Below are positions 1 to 8,383 of a stretch of 64,000 nt of DNA, piece by piece. Below the pieces are notes generated by a model that saw only the letters and a program-made list of their open reading frames with translations, was not told where the DNA came from and ran no database searches. Both the position numbers and the translations under genes were made by a program. How positions within the stretch are numbered: position 1 is the stretch's first letter; every line of letters starts with the position of its first letter. The DNA is taken from positions 2,699,105-2,763,104 of the forward strand of contig NZ_ABIZ01000001.1 in the NCBI RefSeq assembly GCF_000172155.1, written 5' to 3'. The DNA comes from Verrucomicrobium spinosum DSM 4136 = JCM 18804 (GTDB lineage: Bacteria > Verrucomicrobiota > Verrucomicrobiia > Verrucomicrobiales > Verrucomicrobiaceae).

Positions 1-939
1 CAAGATCTGGGGGATCCGCGCTACTTTGGACAGGTGGCTTTGGCTGACCCTAACAAGAGCGGCACGGTGACAAAGGCCTTTGAGCAACTCATCCAGCAGC
101 AGATGCAGCAGGCCATTGATGAGCGGCGGGATGACCCGAAGGCGGAAGGGGACCCGGAGAAGCTTGGGATCGAGATCGGCTGGGAGCGTGGGGTGCATCT
201 CATCCAGAGGATCAGTGCGAATTCCCGCTACTTCACAGACAATGCCACAAAGATTCCGCTTGAGGTGTCTCAAGGGGATGCCGCCGCTGGTATGTGCATC
301 GATTTCTATGGCTGGACGTTTGAGGACATGGTGCGCAGGCCAGATGGCACCTCGCGAATGGGCTATGTGACTCCGCTGGGAGGCACCTCCATGGGCGTGG
401 ACCCGATAGGCATGCTGCGGGGCGCGCCGGAGCCGGAGGTGGCCGCCGCATTTATGGAGTTCGTGCTCAGTGATGCAGGGCAAAAGCTCTGGAACTTCAA
501 CCCCGGTACGGCCGGTGGACCCGTCCGCACCCCGCTCCGTCGTCTGCCCGTGCGGCTCGATTTTTATAATGAGGTCAACCGCGTCTCCATGACGGATTCC
601 CATGCTGACCCGATGGAGACGTCCCGTGCCTTCACCTACCATCCTGAATGGACCAGCCACCTCTTTGGTGTGGTGCGGTATCTGGTGAAGGTCATGTGTG
701 TGGACACTCATGAGGAGCAACGTCGTGCCTGGGAAATGCTGATCAGCCGCAACTTCCCACCCCGGGCCACGGCAGTCTTTGAAGACACCCGCTTGCTCAA
801 CTACCAGAACGCCCAAGACCTCGCCGCCCTCTTGCAAAAGAAGGACAAGGTTCAAGAAGCCCGCAAGGCCACGGAACTGAGTGTCGCCTTTCGCAATCAA
901 TACCGTCGTGCCTACGAACTGGCCAAAGACGGGTTCTAA
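1..939 (+). CDS. ABC importer solute-binding protein, ferric/thiamine type (5' end missing)
   Basis: The reading frame is open from the first base of the window, so this is the C-terminal ~312 residues of a longer protein whose start lies upstream. A typical periplasmic binding-protein stretch reads DLGDPRYFG followed by ALADPNKSGT. Later a segment PEVAAAFMEFVLSDAGQKLW resembles the C-lobe helix of Fe(III)/2-aminoethylphosphonate/thiamine class binding proteins. The gene is followed after 143 bp by a double-domain permease on the same strand, as in FbpABC-like loci. The ATPase would be expected upstream of the window. The substrate cannot be fixed from this fragment; iron is only the commonest for the family. 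Confidence 0.85.
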   Translation, partial: QDLGDPRYFGQVALADPNKSGTVTKAFEQLIQQQMQQAIDERRDDPKAEGDPEKLGIEIGWERGVHLIQRISANSRYFTDNATKIPLEVSQGDAAAGMCIDFYGWTFEDMVRRPDGTSRMGYVTPLGGTSMGVDPIGMLRGAPEPEVAAAFMEFVLSDAGQKLWNFNPGTAGGPVRTPLRRLPVRLDFYNEVNRVSMTDSHADPMETSRAFTYHPEWTSHLFGVVRYLVKVMCVDTHEEQRRAWEMLISRNFPPRATAVFEDTRLLNYQNAQDLAALLQKKDKVQEARKATELSVAFRNQYRRAYELAKDGF

Positions 940-1019
940 GAATGCCGGTGCGTCTTGATCTGGCCTGCACGGGGAAGTATCTGGAGAACCAGAAAGCGCC
1001 GATGCAAACCAAGCGCTAG

Positions 1020-1067
1020 GAACCAAGCACCAAGGATCAAGAACGAAGAACGAAGAACCAAGAACCT
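1020..1067. repeat. ACCAAG/GAACGAA-rich intergenic repeat
   Basis: The spacer between the binding-protein and permease genes is built from overlapping short repeats (ACCAAGCACCAAG, GAACGAAGAACGAAGAACCAAGAACC). The same ACCAAGC word forms a perfect heptamer array at 63721-63750, so this is probably a dispersed low-complexity element rather than a regulatory site. Confidence 0.6.
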
Positions 1068-1082
1068 CCCCCCCCCCCCCCC
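1068..1082. repeat. Poly-C tract (15 C) touching the permease start codon
   Basis: Fifteen consecutive C residues end directly at the ATG at 1083, where a ribosome-binding site would normally lie. No purine-rich Shine-Dalgarno sequence is visible. An in-frame TAG at 1017-1019, with no start codon between it and 1083, rules out an upstream ATG, GTG or TTG start. Tracts of this kind are prone to slipped-strand length change and to sequencing error. Confidence 0.8.
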
Positions 1083-2777
1083 ATGCCTCGCTCTTTCAAC
1101 TACGCAGTGTTCGTGGTGATGGCGTTCTTCTTCGCCTGTTTCTTCCTCATGCCCATCTGGAGCACGCTGGAGGTGGCGTTTCTAGGAGTGAAGGGCCAGT
1201 TCACCTTGGATTACCTGGCGGGCATTTTTCGCAGTCCCATGTACCGGGAAGGGCTGGCGAATGCCTTCATCATCGGAGTGTGGACCACCCTGGGCTGCTT
1301 GCTGCTCTCCCTGCCACTCGCGGTGCTTTACCACCGCTTTGAATACCCGGGAAAGAATGTCCTCAATGGGTTGATGCTGCTGCCCATGATCCTCCCCCCT
1401 TTTGTAGGTGCAGTGGGGGTTCGTGCCATGCTGGGGCAGGCAGGAGCCTTTAACAGCCTGCTCATCAAGCTGGGGCTCATGGACCCATCGCACCCGAAGG
1501 ATTGGCTGGGGGAGGGGCAAATGGTTGGGGTCATCATCATGACGACGCTGCATCTTTTCCCCATCCTCTACCTCAATGTGACGGCGTCACTCTCCAATCT
1601 GGACCCTGCCCTGGATGAGGCTGCGGCAAATCTAGGGTGCCCTCCCTGGCGTCGTTTCTGGCGCATTACGCTACCGCTCATTATGCCTGGGGTTTTCGCC
1701 GGAGGCACCATCGTCTTCATCTGGGCTTTCACTGAGCTGGGGGTGCCGCTGGTTTTTGACTACACCCGGGTCACCTCTGTGCAGATCTACAATTCCTTGC
1801 GCGATCTGAGTGACAATCCCCAGCCCTACGCGCTGGTGGTGGTGGTGATGCTTGCCACCGTGCTGATTTATCTCGTCAGCAAGTACCTCTTCGGGCGCAG
1901 TCATGTGCTTGGGGGCGGGCGCAACGTCGTCGCGCGGGAGCCGGTGCGGCTCGGTCCAGTATGGGCATGGGGTGTGACGGCACTTTTCGGCGGGATCATC
2001 CTCATCGCCATGGTGCCGCACATCGGCGTCGTCCTGCTTTCTCTTTCCAAGGGGTGGTATCAGTCCGTGTTCCCAGAGGGGCTGACGCTTCAACACTATC
2101 GTGATGCACTCAGTCATGAGATGACGCTCAATGCTGTATCAAACAGCCTGAAGTACGCGTCACTGGCCACTTTGCTGGATGTCGTGTTGGGGCTGGGGAT
2201 TGCCTACGTGAACGTGCGCTCCCGGTTGCCTGCCCGGCATCTGCTGGATGTGATGGCCATGTTGCCCCTGGCGGTGCCTGGCATCGTCCTTGCCTTTGGC
2301 TACCTTGCCATGGCCAGGGAAGGGGCGCCCTTTCACTGGCTCATGCTTGGGGAGGATCCAGTTTTGCTGATGGTGATTGCGTATTCCGTGCGCCGTCTGC
2401 CCTATGTGGTGCGGTCAGCCACCGCCGGGCTCCAGCAGGTGAGTCCCGATCTGGAGGACGCCGCGCAAAACCTGGGCGCTCCGCCGTGGCGGGCTCTGCT
2501 CCGCGTGACGCTGCCTCTAATCACTCCGAATCTCATTGCGGGTGGGCTTCTGGCCTTCGCCTTTGCCATGCTGGAGGTAGCCGACTCGATGGTGCTCGCC
2601 CAGCAGGCCGGTCACTATCCGATTACCAAGGCCATTTACCTCCTCCTCCACTCGCTGGGGAATGGTCCGTACCTCTCGGCCGCCCTAGGCGTCTGGGCCA
2701 TGATTTTCCTCGGGGTCACCTTGCTCGGGGCGGCGCTGGTGCTCGGGAAGAAGCTCGGGGCCCTCTTCAGGGCGTAG
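1083..2777 (+). CDS. ABC importer permease, two fused membrane domains (FbpB/ThiP type)
   Basis: This 564-residue inner-membrane protein has two homologous permease halves, each carrying the cytoplasmic EAA loop that contacts the ATPase. The first reads DEAAANLGCPPWRRFWRITLP near residues 178-198 and the second EDAAQNLGAPPWRALLRVTLP near 459-479. About twelve hydrophobic segments fit the ~550-residue length of ferric-iron and thiamine permeases. It follows the solute-binding gene on the same strand, so the two should form one importer. The start is the ATG directly after a 15-C tract and lacks a visible Shine-Dalgarno sequence, which makes translation efficiency uncertain. Family assignment is firm; substrate is not. 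Confidence 0.9.
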   Translation: MPRSFNYAVFVVMAFFFACFFLMPIWSTLEVAFLGVKGQFTLDYLAGIFRSPMYREGLANAFIIGVWTTLGCLLLSLPLAVLYHRFEYPGKNVLNGLMLLPMILPPFVGAVGVRAMLGQAGAFNSLLIKLGLMDPSHPKDWLGEGQMVGVIIMTTLHLFPILYLNVTASLSNLDPALDEAAANLGCPPWRRFWRITLPLIMPGVFAGGTIVFIWAFTELGVPLVFDYTRVTSVQIYNSLRDLSDNPQPYALVVVVMLATVLIYLVSKYLFGRSHVLGGGRNVVAREPVRLGPVWAWGVTALFGGIILIAMVPHIGVVLLSLSKGWYQSVFPEGLTLQHYRDALSHEMTLNAVSNSLKYASLATLLDVVLGLGIAYVNVRSRLPARHLLDVMAMLPLAVPGIVLAFGYLAMAREGAPFHWLMLGEDPVLLMVIAYSVRRLPYVVRSATAGLQQVSPDLEDAAQNLGAPPWRALLRVTLPLITPNLIAGGLLAFAFAMLEVADSMVLAQQAGHYPITKAIYLLLHSLGNGPYLSAALGVWAMIFLGVTLLGAALVLGKKLGALFRA

Positions 2778-2987
2778 CGGGAACGGCTCGGCTGGATGTT
2801 GCCAGAGCGGGGCGCTTTCACAGATTCAGTGACTGACACCGTCCAAAAATTTCTTGCAAGGTCGCAAACCTCGTGTTTCTTCCCCGCCCCTTGCGAGCCA
2901 GCCTATCCGCTGTTGGTCTTCGGGTCCCCTTTTCTTTAGATTGGGGGATAGCTCGCGCCGAAGGCAACCCAGCTATTCTACTACACT

Positions 2988-4103
2988 ATGTCCATCCGTC
3001 TTGCCCGCTTCGAGATGCCGAACCGCCTTGTGAAAAACGAGGCGACCGCCACCGATTATTACGCTCAATTTGTCGCTGAACCTTTCGACCGTGGTTATGG
3101 CCACACGATCGGCAACAGCCTGCGCCGCGTGCTGCTTTCCTCGCTGGAAGGTGCCTCCATCACCAGCGTGCGTATCAAAGGGGCTGAACATGAGTTCACC
3201 ACCCTTCCGGGCGTTCTCGAAGACGTGACCCAGATCGTTCTCAACCTGAAGAAGGTGAAGTTTCGCCACTTTGAGAACAAGGAAACCCGCCTCCTTCAGG
3301 TCTCCGTGGACAAAGAAGGCGTCGTGACCGCTGGCGACATCAAAGACGACACCAGCTACCAGGTCATCAACAAGGACCAGGTCATCTGCACCCTTGACCG
3401 CAAGGGCAAATTTGAAGCCGAACTCGAAGTCAAGGTCGGCCGTGGTTTCGCCACCAACGAAGACAACAAGCGTCCGGACATGCCGATTGGTGTGATCCCG
3501 ATCGACTCCATTTTCTCCCCGGTGACCCGCGTGAAGTACGGAGTGGAAGCCACTCGTGTGGGCCAGAACACCGACTACGACAAGCTTCTGATCGACGTTT
3601 GGACCGACGGCCGCATCACCCCGCAGGATGCTCTGCTCCAGTCCTCCGCCATCCTTCGCAAGCACCTCGATGTGTTCGTCAACTATGACGACAATCAGGT
3701 CGAGTTTGAAGTGGCTCCGGAAGCCCAGAGCGAGGAAAATCTTGAGCTGCGCAAGCTGCTCAACATGTCCGTCAACGAGATCGAACTCTCCGTCCGCGCT
3801 GCGAACTGCCTCAACAACGCAAATATCACCAGCGTGGGCCAGCTCGCCATGAAGAGCGAAGCCGAGATGCTCCGCTATCGCAACTTCGGCAAAAAGTCCC
3901 TCACCGAGATCAAGGAAAAGCTCTCCGAGCTGGGCCTTACTCTCGGCATGAAGCTCGACCCCTCGCTGCTTGAGCCGCTGCCTGGTGGCGTCTCCATGCT
4001 GCGTGCTGGTGGCTTCCGTCGCGATGACGATGATGAGGCTGATGCCGACAGCTTCTCCCGCTTGATCAGCGCCAACCTGGGCGATGATGACGATGAAGAA
4101 TAA
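2988..4103 (+). CDS. rpoA: DNA-directed RNA polymerase subunit alpha
   Basis: This is the RNA polymerase alpha subunit, which dimerises to nucleate core assembly and contacts activators and UP elements. The N-terminal domain holds the classic GYGHTIGNSLRRVLLSSLEG segment (residues ~37-56). The C-terminal domain shows the helix-hairpin-helix region NEIELSVRAANCL and GKKSLTEIKEKL. At 371 residues it is longer than the ~330 typical of proteobacteria because of a tail after the CTD that ends in an acidic run (GDDDDEE). It is followed after 53 bp by rplQ, as usual, but rpsM, rpsK and rpsD are not directly upstream; an ABC transporter is. The ATG at 2988 gives the expected N terminus. Confidence 0.98.
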   Translation: MSIRLARFEMPNRLVKNEATATDYYAQFVAEPFDRGYGHTIGNSLRRVLLSSLEGASITSVRIKGAEHEFTTLPGVLEDVTQIVLNLKKVKFRHFENKETRLLQVSVDKEGVVTAGDIKDDTSYQVINKDQVICTLDRKGKFEAELEVKVGRGFATNEDNKRPDMPIGVIPIDSIFSPVTRVKYGVEATRVGQNTDYDKLLIDVWTDGRITPQDALLQSSAILRKHLDVFVNYDDNQVEFEVAPEAQSEENLELRKLLNMSVNEIELSVRAANCLNNANITSVGQLAMKSEAEMLRYRNFGKKSLTEIKEKLSELGLTLGMKLDPSLLEPLPGGVSMLRAGGFRRDDDDEADADSFSRLISANLGDDDDEE

Positions 4104-4156
4104 TCGCCTGCGCCCCGCCCAAGGTAAGGTTAATTGACTAACAGGAAATTGAGACA

Positions 4157-4576
4157 ATGAGACATCAACGCAAAACCGTCAAACTGCAGCGCAAGGCCAG
4201 CCATCGCGATGCATTGCTGAAGAACCTCTGCAAGAGCCTGATCGAGCACCGTCGCATCCGCACGACTTTGGCCAAGGCCAAGGCCCTGCGCCCCGTGGTT
4301 GAGAAGCTTGTGACCCTTGGCAAGCGTGACACCGTGCACGCCCGCCGCCAGGCCTTCGCCGTGCTTCGCAGCAAGAACCTTGTCAGCAAGCTCTTCGGTG
4401 AGATCGCCGTGGCTTCCAAGGAGCGCCAGGGTGGCTATACCCGCATCACCAAGCTCGGCCAGCGCCAGAGCGACTCCGCTCCGATGGCTTTCATCGAGTG
4501 GGTTGACGCCTTCGCTCCCGCTGCTGCAACGGCTTCCGTCAAGGAAGTGGAAGCCGAAGTAGTCGGCAAGGAATAA
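4157..4576 (+). CDS. rplQ: 50S ribosomal protein L17
   Basis: This is the large-subunit ribosomal protein bL17, 139 residues. It is recognised by the start MRHQRKTVKLQRKASHRDAL, by the KNLCKSLIEHRRIRTTLAKAK segment, and by a central region ending GGYTRITKLGQRQSDSAPMA. It sits in its usual place just downstream of rpoA on the same strand. A short Ala/Glu-rich tail (about 25 residues) extends past the conserved domain. A rho-independent terminator follows within 30 bp, so rpoA-rplQ probably ends a transcription unit. Confidence 0.97.
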   Translation: MRHQRKTVKLQRKASHRDALLKNLCKSLIEHRRIRTTLAKAKALRPVVEKLVTLGKRDTVHARRQAFAVLRSKNLVSKLFGEIAVASKERQGGYTRITKLGQRQSDSAPMAFIEWVDAFAPAAATASVKEVEAEVVGKE

Positions 4577-4605
4577 GGTCGTCCAGCACGATTGATCCAA
4601 TTTCA

Positions 4606-4647
4606 GGAACGCGGTGGTCGCCAGGCCTCCGCGTTCCTTTGTTTGTT
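4606..4647 (+). terminator. Rho-independent terminator after rplQ
   Basis: A perfect 9-bp inverted repeat GGAACGCGG (4606-4614) / CCGCGTTCC (4629-4637) is followed by a T-rich run TTTGTTTGTTT. It lies 30 bp after the rplQ stop codon. Confidence 0.85.
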
Positions 4648-4918
4648 TATGGGGGAGTTCAGACTGCTCTTCAGTGATGCTCAGCGATGGCTGCTCCAAC
4701 CAACGCGCCAGCGTCTTGGAGTACGGTGGCTCGACACCGTTTTCTGACGGCGAGGGAGTGTTTCCAGCCGGGTCGTTCCAACGAAGTCCAACGCCCGGCT
4801 CGTGACTCCCAGTGGGCGTCAGCCGTCGTCCTGTCAATTCCTGTTTGGAAGTGAGCCGTGGCCACATCCTGCGTGACATTTGCCTCAATGCACGCAATCC
4901 TCTCGAAAAATATTCGCC
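4648..4918. other. Non-coding spacer, possible remnant of a dispersed element
   Basis: No plausible gene. The stretch contains a small hairpin CGGTG-GCTCGA-CACCG near 4725-4740 and the half-repeats CCGGGTCGTTCCAACG and CCAACGCCCGGCTCGTG. Its look resembles the decayed short elements found elsewhere in the window, but no second copy was found here. Confidence 0.35.
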
Positions 4919-5347
4919 ATGGATTCTTCCAGCCCCATCCCTATCAACCCGAAGGACGCTGAGCATCTCAAGCTCCTCTCGATCTTTCACTACGTCTCGG
5001 CTGGCCTGTCCCTGGCAGGTTTGGGGTTCATGTTCCTGCACTTCCTCTTCTTCAAATCCATGATGTCCGACCCCGGCACGTGGAGCGGGGCCAGGGGAGG
5101 TGCTCCGCCTCAGGCGTTTTTCACATTCATGAAGTTCACCTACGGTTTCATGGGGTTCTTCTTCATGGGCTATGCCGTTGCCAACCTCCTCTCCGCCAGG
5201 TACTTGGCGCAGCGCCGTCGGCGAATGTTCTCCTATGTCGTGGCAGCCTTGAACTGCTTGCATGTCCCTATCGGCACCACATTGGGGGTGTTCACCATCA
5301 TCGTTCTCTCTCGGGACTCGGTGCTGAGGGCGTATGGGGACGACTGA
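4919..5347 (+). CDS. Small integral membrane protein of unknown function
   Basis: This 142-residue protein starts at the ATG at 4919 (MDSSSPIP). An alternative start at 4880 would add 13 hydrophilic residues. A short soluble N terminus (HLKLLSIFHYVSAGL) leads into three to four hydrophobic segments at about residues 22-46, 68-94, 104-122 and 120-138, with a basic RRRRMF patch between them and a last stretch TLGVFTIIVL. No catalytic motif is visible. It is on the same strand as its neighbours but lies between the rplQ terminator and a secreted-protein gene, so it is probably transcribed separately. Function unknown. Confidence 0.7.
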   Translation: MDSSSPIPINPKDAEHLKLLSIFHYVSAGLSLAGLGFMFLHFLFFKSMMSDPGTWSGARGGAPPQAFFTFMKFTYGFMGFFFMGYAVANLLSARYLAQRRRRMFSYVVAALNCLHVPIGTTLGVFTIIVLSRDSVLRAYGDD

Positions 5348-5427
5348 TCGCCCAGATGCCGCGATTCTAGACTTGCAGCGAAGAAAGCACCTCAAATTGA
5401 GCGTTAAACACCCTGCTCCTGAACCGG

Positions 5428-6648
5428 ATGGTCAGGCCCTTTCTTATGAGTGCATTGCCGTTTTCGCTCCCATTCTTAATTTTGTGGGCCATTGCCGCAG
5501 GCAGTGCCGCTGCGGCGGAGGGTGAATCCTCGGGTTCGCCTACCGGTCAGGAGCGTGCTGAAGACCGCGGTTGGCAAAAACACGGCCTGATGTTCAAAAT
5601 GGAGCCGGGCGTGCTGGTGCAGAATTTTACGAGCCCCGCTGAACCCTTGGATGGTGGTCGCTGGCGAATCTGGTGCAGCCTTTCAGGGGCCACTCGGGAG
5701 AAAAATCTCGCGTTCGCCGAGGGCAAACCCGGTGGAGAGTGGAAAGTCACGGAGGCGGTGTTGTCCTCCGGTGAACCGGACGCTTCGGCTCCGTTTGCCA
5801 TTGGCGGTCTGCCAGGCGGGTGGCATCCGGTGCAGGGGGTGCATGTCGAGCTTCCGAAGGGTGGCCAGCGACTCTATTTCTGGGTCCATGGCCCCGGGGT
5901 GGTGAGGTATGTGGCGGCAGACCGCATCGGCGCGCAGGGGGATCGCTATCAGGTGATCAATGTCGCCTCGCCCTGTCTCTACCATCCTGCCGACCGGGCG
6001 GTGGGCGGTGCGGCGGCTGTGGAGGCGAACCTGCCGAAGTGGGCCAAGAAGGTGGCAGCCCCGGCAGAGGGGGAGGTGCTCGCGCCAGCGAGTCTGATCT
6101 CCAACGATGCAACCAATGTGTACTCCCTGCCAGATGGCTCCTTTGAGATGTACACGGTAGGCCTCGTCCAGGTGTCCAAAGAAGATCCCAGGTACCAGCC
6201 GCAGGACAATGTCCCCGGCCTGTTGCGTGTGATTGACCGGCTTACCAGCGCTGATGGTCTCCAGTGGGGCAACCGGGAGCGGGTCATCGAGCGGGACGGA
6301 AAAGACCCTGTTGATCAGCAATTCTATTTCCTCTCCGTGACCCACACCGACAAGGGGAGGGTGGGGCTGTTGGGGCACTATCGCCTGGGGGCGCAGACGA
6401 TTGACCTGGAGCGCTGCAATTCCACAGATGGCATCAAATGGGACCGACTGGCGCGCGAACCGTGGATTTCACGAGGAGAGCAGGGAGCTTTGGATGGCTA
6501 TCTCCTGCATGCTCCTCATGCCATGGTGAAGCACGAGGGGAAGTGGTGGCTCTTCTACACCGGGGGGAACTTTACCCACAACCACAAGCAGGCCTACGGA
6601 CCCGAGCATCGAGGCATCTTTCTCGCCACCCGGGAGAGGGTGGAGTAG
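5428..6648 (+). CDS. Secreted glycosidase-like beta-propeller protein
   Basis: This 406-residue exported protein begins with a hydrophobic signal peptide (MSALPFSLPFLILWAIAAGSAAAA, written from the second Met at 5446) and a likely cleavage after AAA. The mature part has repeated blade-like segments of the type WRIWCSLSGA, SNDATNVYSLPDGSFEMY, and a C-terminal GKWWLFYTGG followed by GIFLATRE. These resemble the five-bladed propellers of GH43/GH32/DUF-type glycosyl-hydrolase families. Catalytic acids cannot be assigned with confidence, so an inactive sugar-binding role is possible. It stands alone with short gaps on both sides. Confidence 0.75.
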   Translation: MVRPFLMSALPFSLPFLILWAIAAGSAAAAEGESSGSPTGQERAEDRGWQKHGLMFKMEPGVLVQNFTSPAEPLDGGRWRIWCSLSGATREKNLAFAEGKPGGEWKVTEAVLSSGEPDASAPFAIGGLPGGWHPVQGVHVELPKGGQRLYFWVHGPGVVRYVAADRIGAQGDRYQVINVASPCLYHPADRAVGGAAAVEANLPKWAKKVAAPAEGEVLAPASLISNDATNVYSLPDGSFEMYTVGLVQVSKEDPRYQPQDNVPGLLRVIDRLTSADGLQWGNRERVIERDGKDPVDQQFYFLSVTHTDKGRVGLLGHYRLGAQTIDLERCNSTDGIKWDRLAREPWISRGEQGALDGYLLHAPHAMVKHEGKWWLFYTGGNFTHNHKQAYGPEHRGIFLATRERVE

Positions 6649-6712
6649 GGAGAGTTGGCTTGTCACGGGGGCGCCTCAAGAGCGGGGGCCGCTTTGCCCC
6701 GATCAAACCAAA

Positions 6713-7323
6713 TCAATCCGTGAACGATTCCATACGGGTTAAATCCTTCATGACCCTGTAACGTGCATGGTTCTTGTAGTGCAACGTTGTCGTCACCTTG
6801 CCATGGGGGGCGAGCTTCATGTAGTCCCCATTGCCATCACCAAGGTAGGTGAGGTTTTCGATTTACGGTGGATTGATGGCCCGGCTGTACCCAGTGCCCG
6901 CAGGAAGGTTCGCATAGGCGGTCGGGCCTCCAACCAGCTGAGCGAATCCAGGTTGGTCCCTTCACTGGCACCAAAATAGAACGGATGCCAATCCTTGGGG
7001 GCGGAGAACGCCCAGGCGAAATCCTGGAGAGGGGCCTTGGGAGTCTGGATCCGTATCGCTACTGCCGAGCCTCGATGGGGGATCGGAACTAGAATTTGCC
7101 CGAGATTGACTTCGACTGGCTCAGGTGTGCCGCTCTTCTCGCCGAGAGTCACGAGGGGGAAGTGATTCGTCTGCGCGTAAAGAAGGGGTCCGGGATCTGC
7201 GGGGAGCTCCGAGGCAGAGGGGGGCGGGTCTGCTGCACCGAGCGCCGAAGCAGCGGCGAGAAGACTGCTCAGCAGGAAAATCGATGAGCCATGGATTTTC
7301 TTGCCCCTAAGTGAGACGCGCAA
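6713..7323 (-). pseudogene. Secreted hypothetical protein gene with a frameshift
   Basis: On the minus strand an intact start (MRVSLRGKKIHG at 7323) and signal peptide (IFLLSSLLAAASALGAADPP) lead into about 155 residues of coding-like sequence. The frame then drifts into a poor tail and stops at 6817. The next frame continues with protein-like sequence, ENLTYLGDGNGDYMKLAPHG through KDLTRMESFTD, and stops at 6713. An in-frame TAA just before that segment places the shift near 6854-6866, in CGTAAATCGAAAACC, consistent with loss of one base. The restored product would be about 203 residues. It is either a recent pseudogene or an assembly error. No family was recognised. Confidence 0.6.
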
Positions 7324-7474
7324 GACCTTGAAACTACCGGAATTTACCGGTCAGGAGCAGGAACTTTTGAGCTGATTCTCCATCCGGCATAAAAGCTGCG
7401 TCAGCCCCACAGCACAAGGGGTGTACAGGGACATCGCGGGTTGCCAAAAAGTTCAAAATTCTTCATTTCCATTC

Positions 7475-7529
7475 TTGCAAACAACTGCCAGCATCCTACA
7501 GTGAATCCCCTTGTGAAATTTTTCACAAG
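7475..7529 (+). promoter_or_regulatory. Candidate promoter with palindromic operator upstream of actA
   Basis: TTGCAA (7475-7480) and TACAGT (7497-7502), 16 bp apart, fit a sigma-70 promoter. Directly after the expected start point lies CTTGTGAAA-TT-TTTCACAAG (7510-7529), a 9-bp perfect palindrome ending 17 bp before the actA ATG. Its position would allow a dimeric regulator to block initiation, or a small leader hairpin to form. The palindrome is seen; its role is inference. Confidence 0.45.
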
Positions 7530-7546
7530 CGCAGACTCTGAACCTT

Positions 7547-8362
7547 ATGGGCAATTTTTTTCCTCGCTGGACCAACTGGGTGCCGTTGAAGATTGCGGTG
7601 TGCCTTGGATTTGTACTGGTGGGCGTGGCCGTTGGTGCCTCCTACTATTTCACCCCAAAGTACACCCGGGTGGGCTATGAGCCGACGCAACCGGTGGCAT
7701 TCTCGCACAAACAACACGTAGGGGAGCTCGGCCTCGACTGTCGCTACTGTCACTCCTATGTGGAGCAGTCCAGCCACTCAAACGTGCCGACCAACCAGAC
7801 CTGCTACAACTGTCACGGGCCGGACAAGGGTCAGGTCAAGAAGGACAGCCCGAAGCTCGCCCAGGTTCGTGAAGCCAACATCACCGGCAAGCCCATCGAG
7901 TGGGTGAAGGTGCACAAGGCCCCGGACTACGTTTACTTCAACCACAGCGTGCACGTGAACCGCGGCGTTTCCTGCGTCAGCTGCCACGGCAAGATCAACG
8001 AGATGGAAGTGGTGAAACACGCTGAGCCTCAGAGCATGGGCTGGTGCCTTGACTGTCACCGCCAGCCGGAGAAGAATCTCCGCCCGCTCGACCAGATTAC
8101 CAACCTGAATTACAAGCCTGAGCAGCTCAATCGCGACGCCTTCTATCAGGGTCTGACTGACAAAGGTGCCAAGATCGAAGACCTCGCCAAGACGGTCCTC
8201 AATGGCAAATCGGTGGAGAAGCTTCCCGCCGACCTGAACGCTCTTGTGGCCCTCGCCACGGATACCTACGGCCCAACGGTCACGCAGCAGGAGGTCGGCA
8301 GCCAGCTCAAACACAACTGGCGCATCCATGCTCCCGAGGATTGCACCACCTGTCACCGCTAA
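7547..8362 (+). CDS. actA: Alternative complex III subunit A, pentaheme cytochrome c
   Basis: ActA is the multiheme c-type subunit of alternative complex III, the quinol:electron acceptor oxidoreductase that replaces bc1 in many non-proteobacteria. The 271-residue protein has one N-terminal membrane anchor (residues ~14-34) and five CxxCH motifs: CRYCH 65-69, CYNCH 86-90, CVSCH 143-147, CLDCH 167-171 and CTTCH at the C terminus. Further histidines (SHKQH, NHSVH) can serve as second axial ligands. It is the first gene of a 17-kb co-oriented respiratory cluster and overlies no other gene. A palindromic site precedes it. Confidence 0.95.
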   Translation: MGNFFPRWTNWVPLKIAVCLGFVLVGVAVGASYYFTPKYTRVGYEPTQPVAFSHKQHVGELGLDCRYCHSYVEQSSHSNVPTNQTCYNCHGPDKGQVKKDSPKLAQVREANITGKPIEWVKVHKAPDYVYFNHSVHVNRGVSCVSCHGKINEMEVVKHAEPQSMGWCLDCHRQPEKNLRPLDQITNLNYKPEQLNRDAFYQGLTDKGAKIEDLAKTVLNGKSVEKLPADLNALVALATDTYGPTVTQQEVGSQLKHNWRIHAPEDCTTCHR

Positions 8363-8383
8363 CCTTTCGCGCCACGTCCAAGC

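Noticed and set aside
2973-4157. Long minus-strand frame opposite rpoA (394 codons)
   Set aside because: Antisense shadow of rpoA in a high-GC genome; rpoA is certain.
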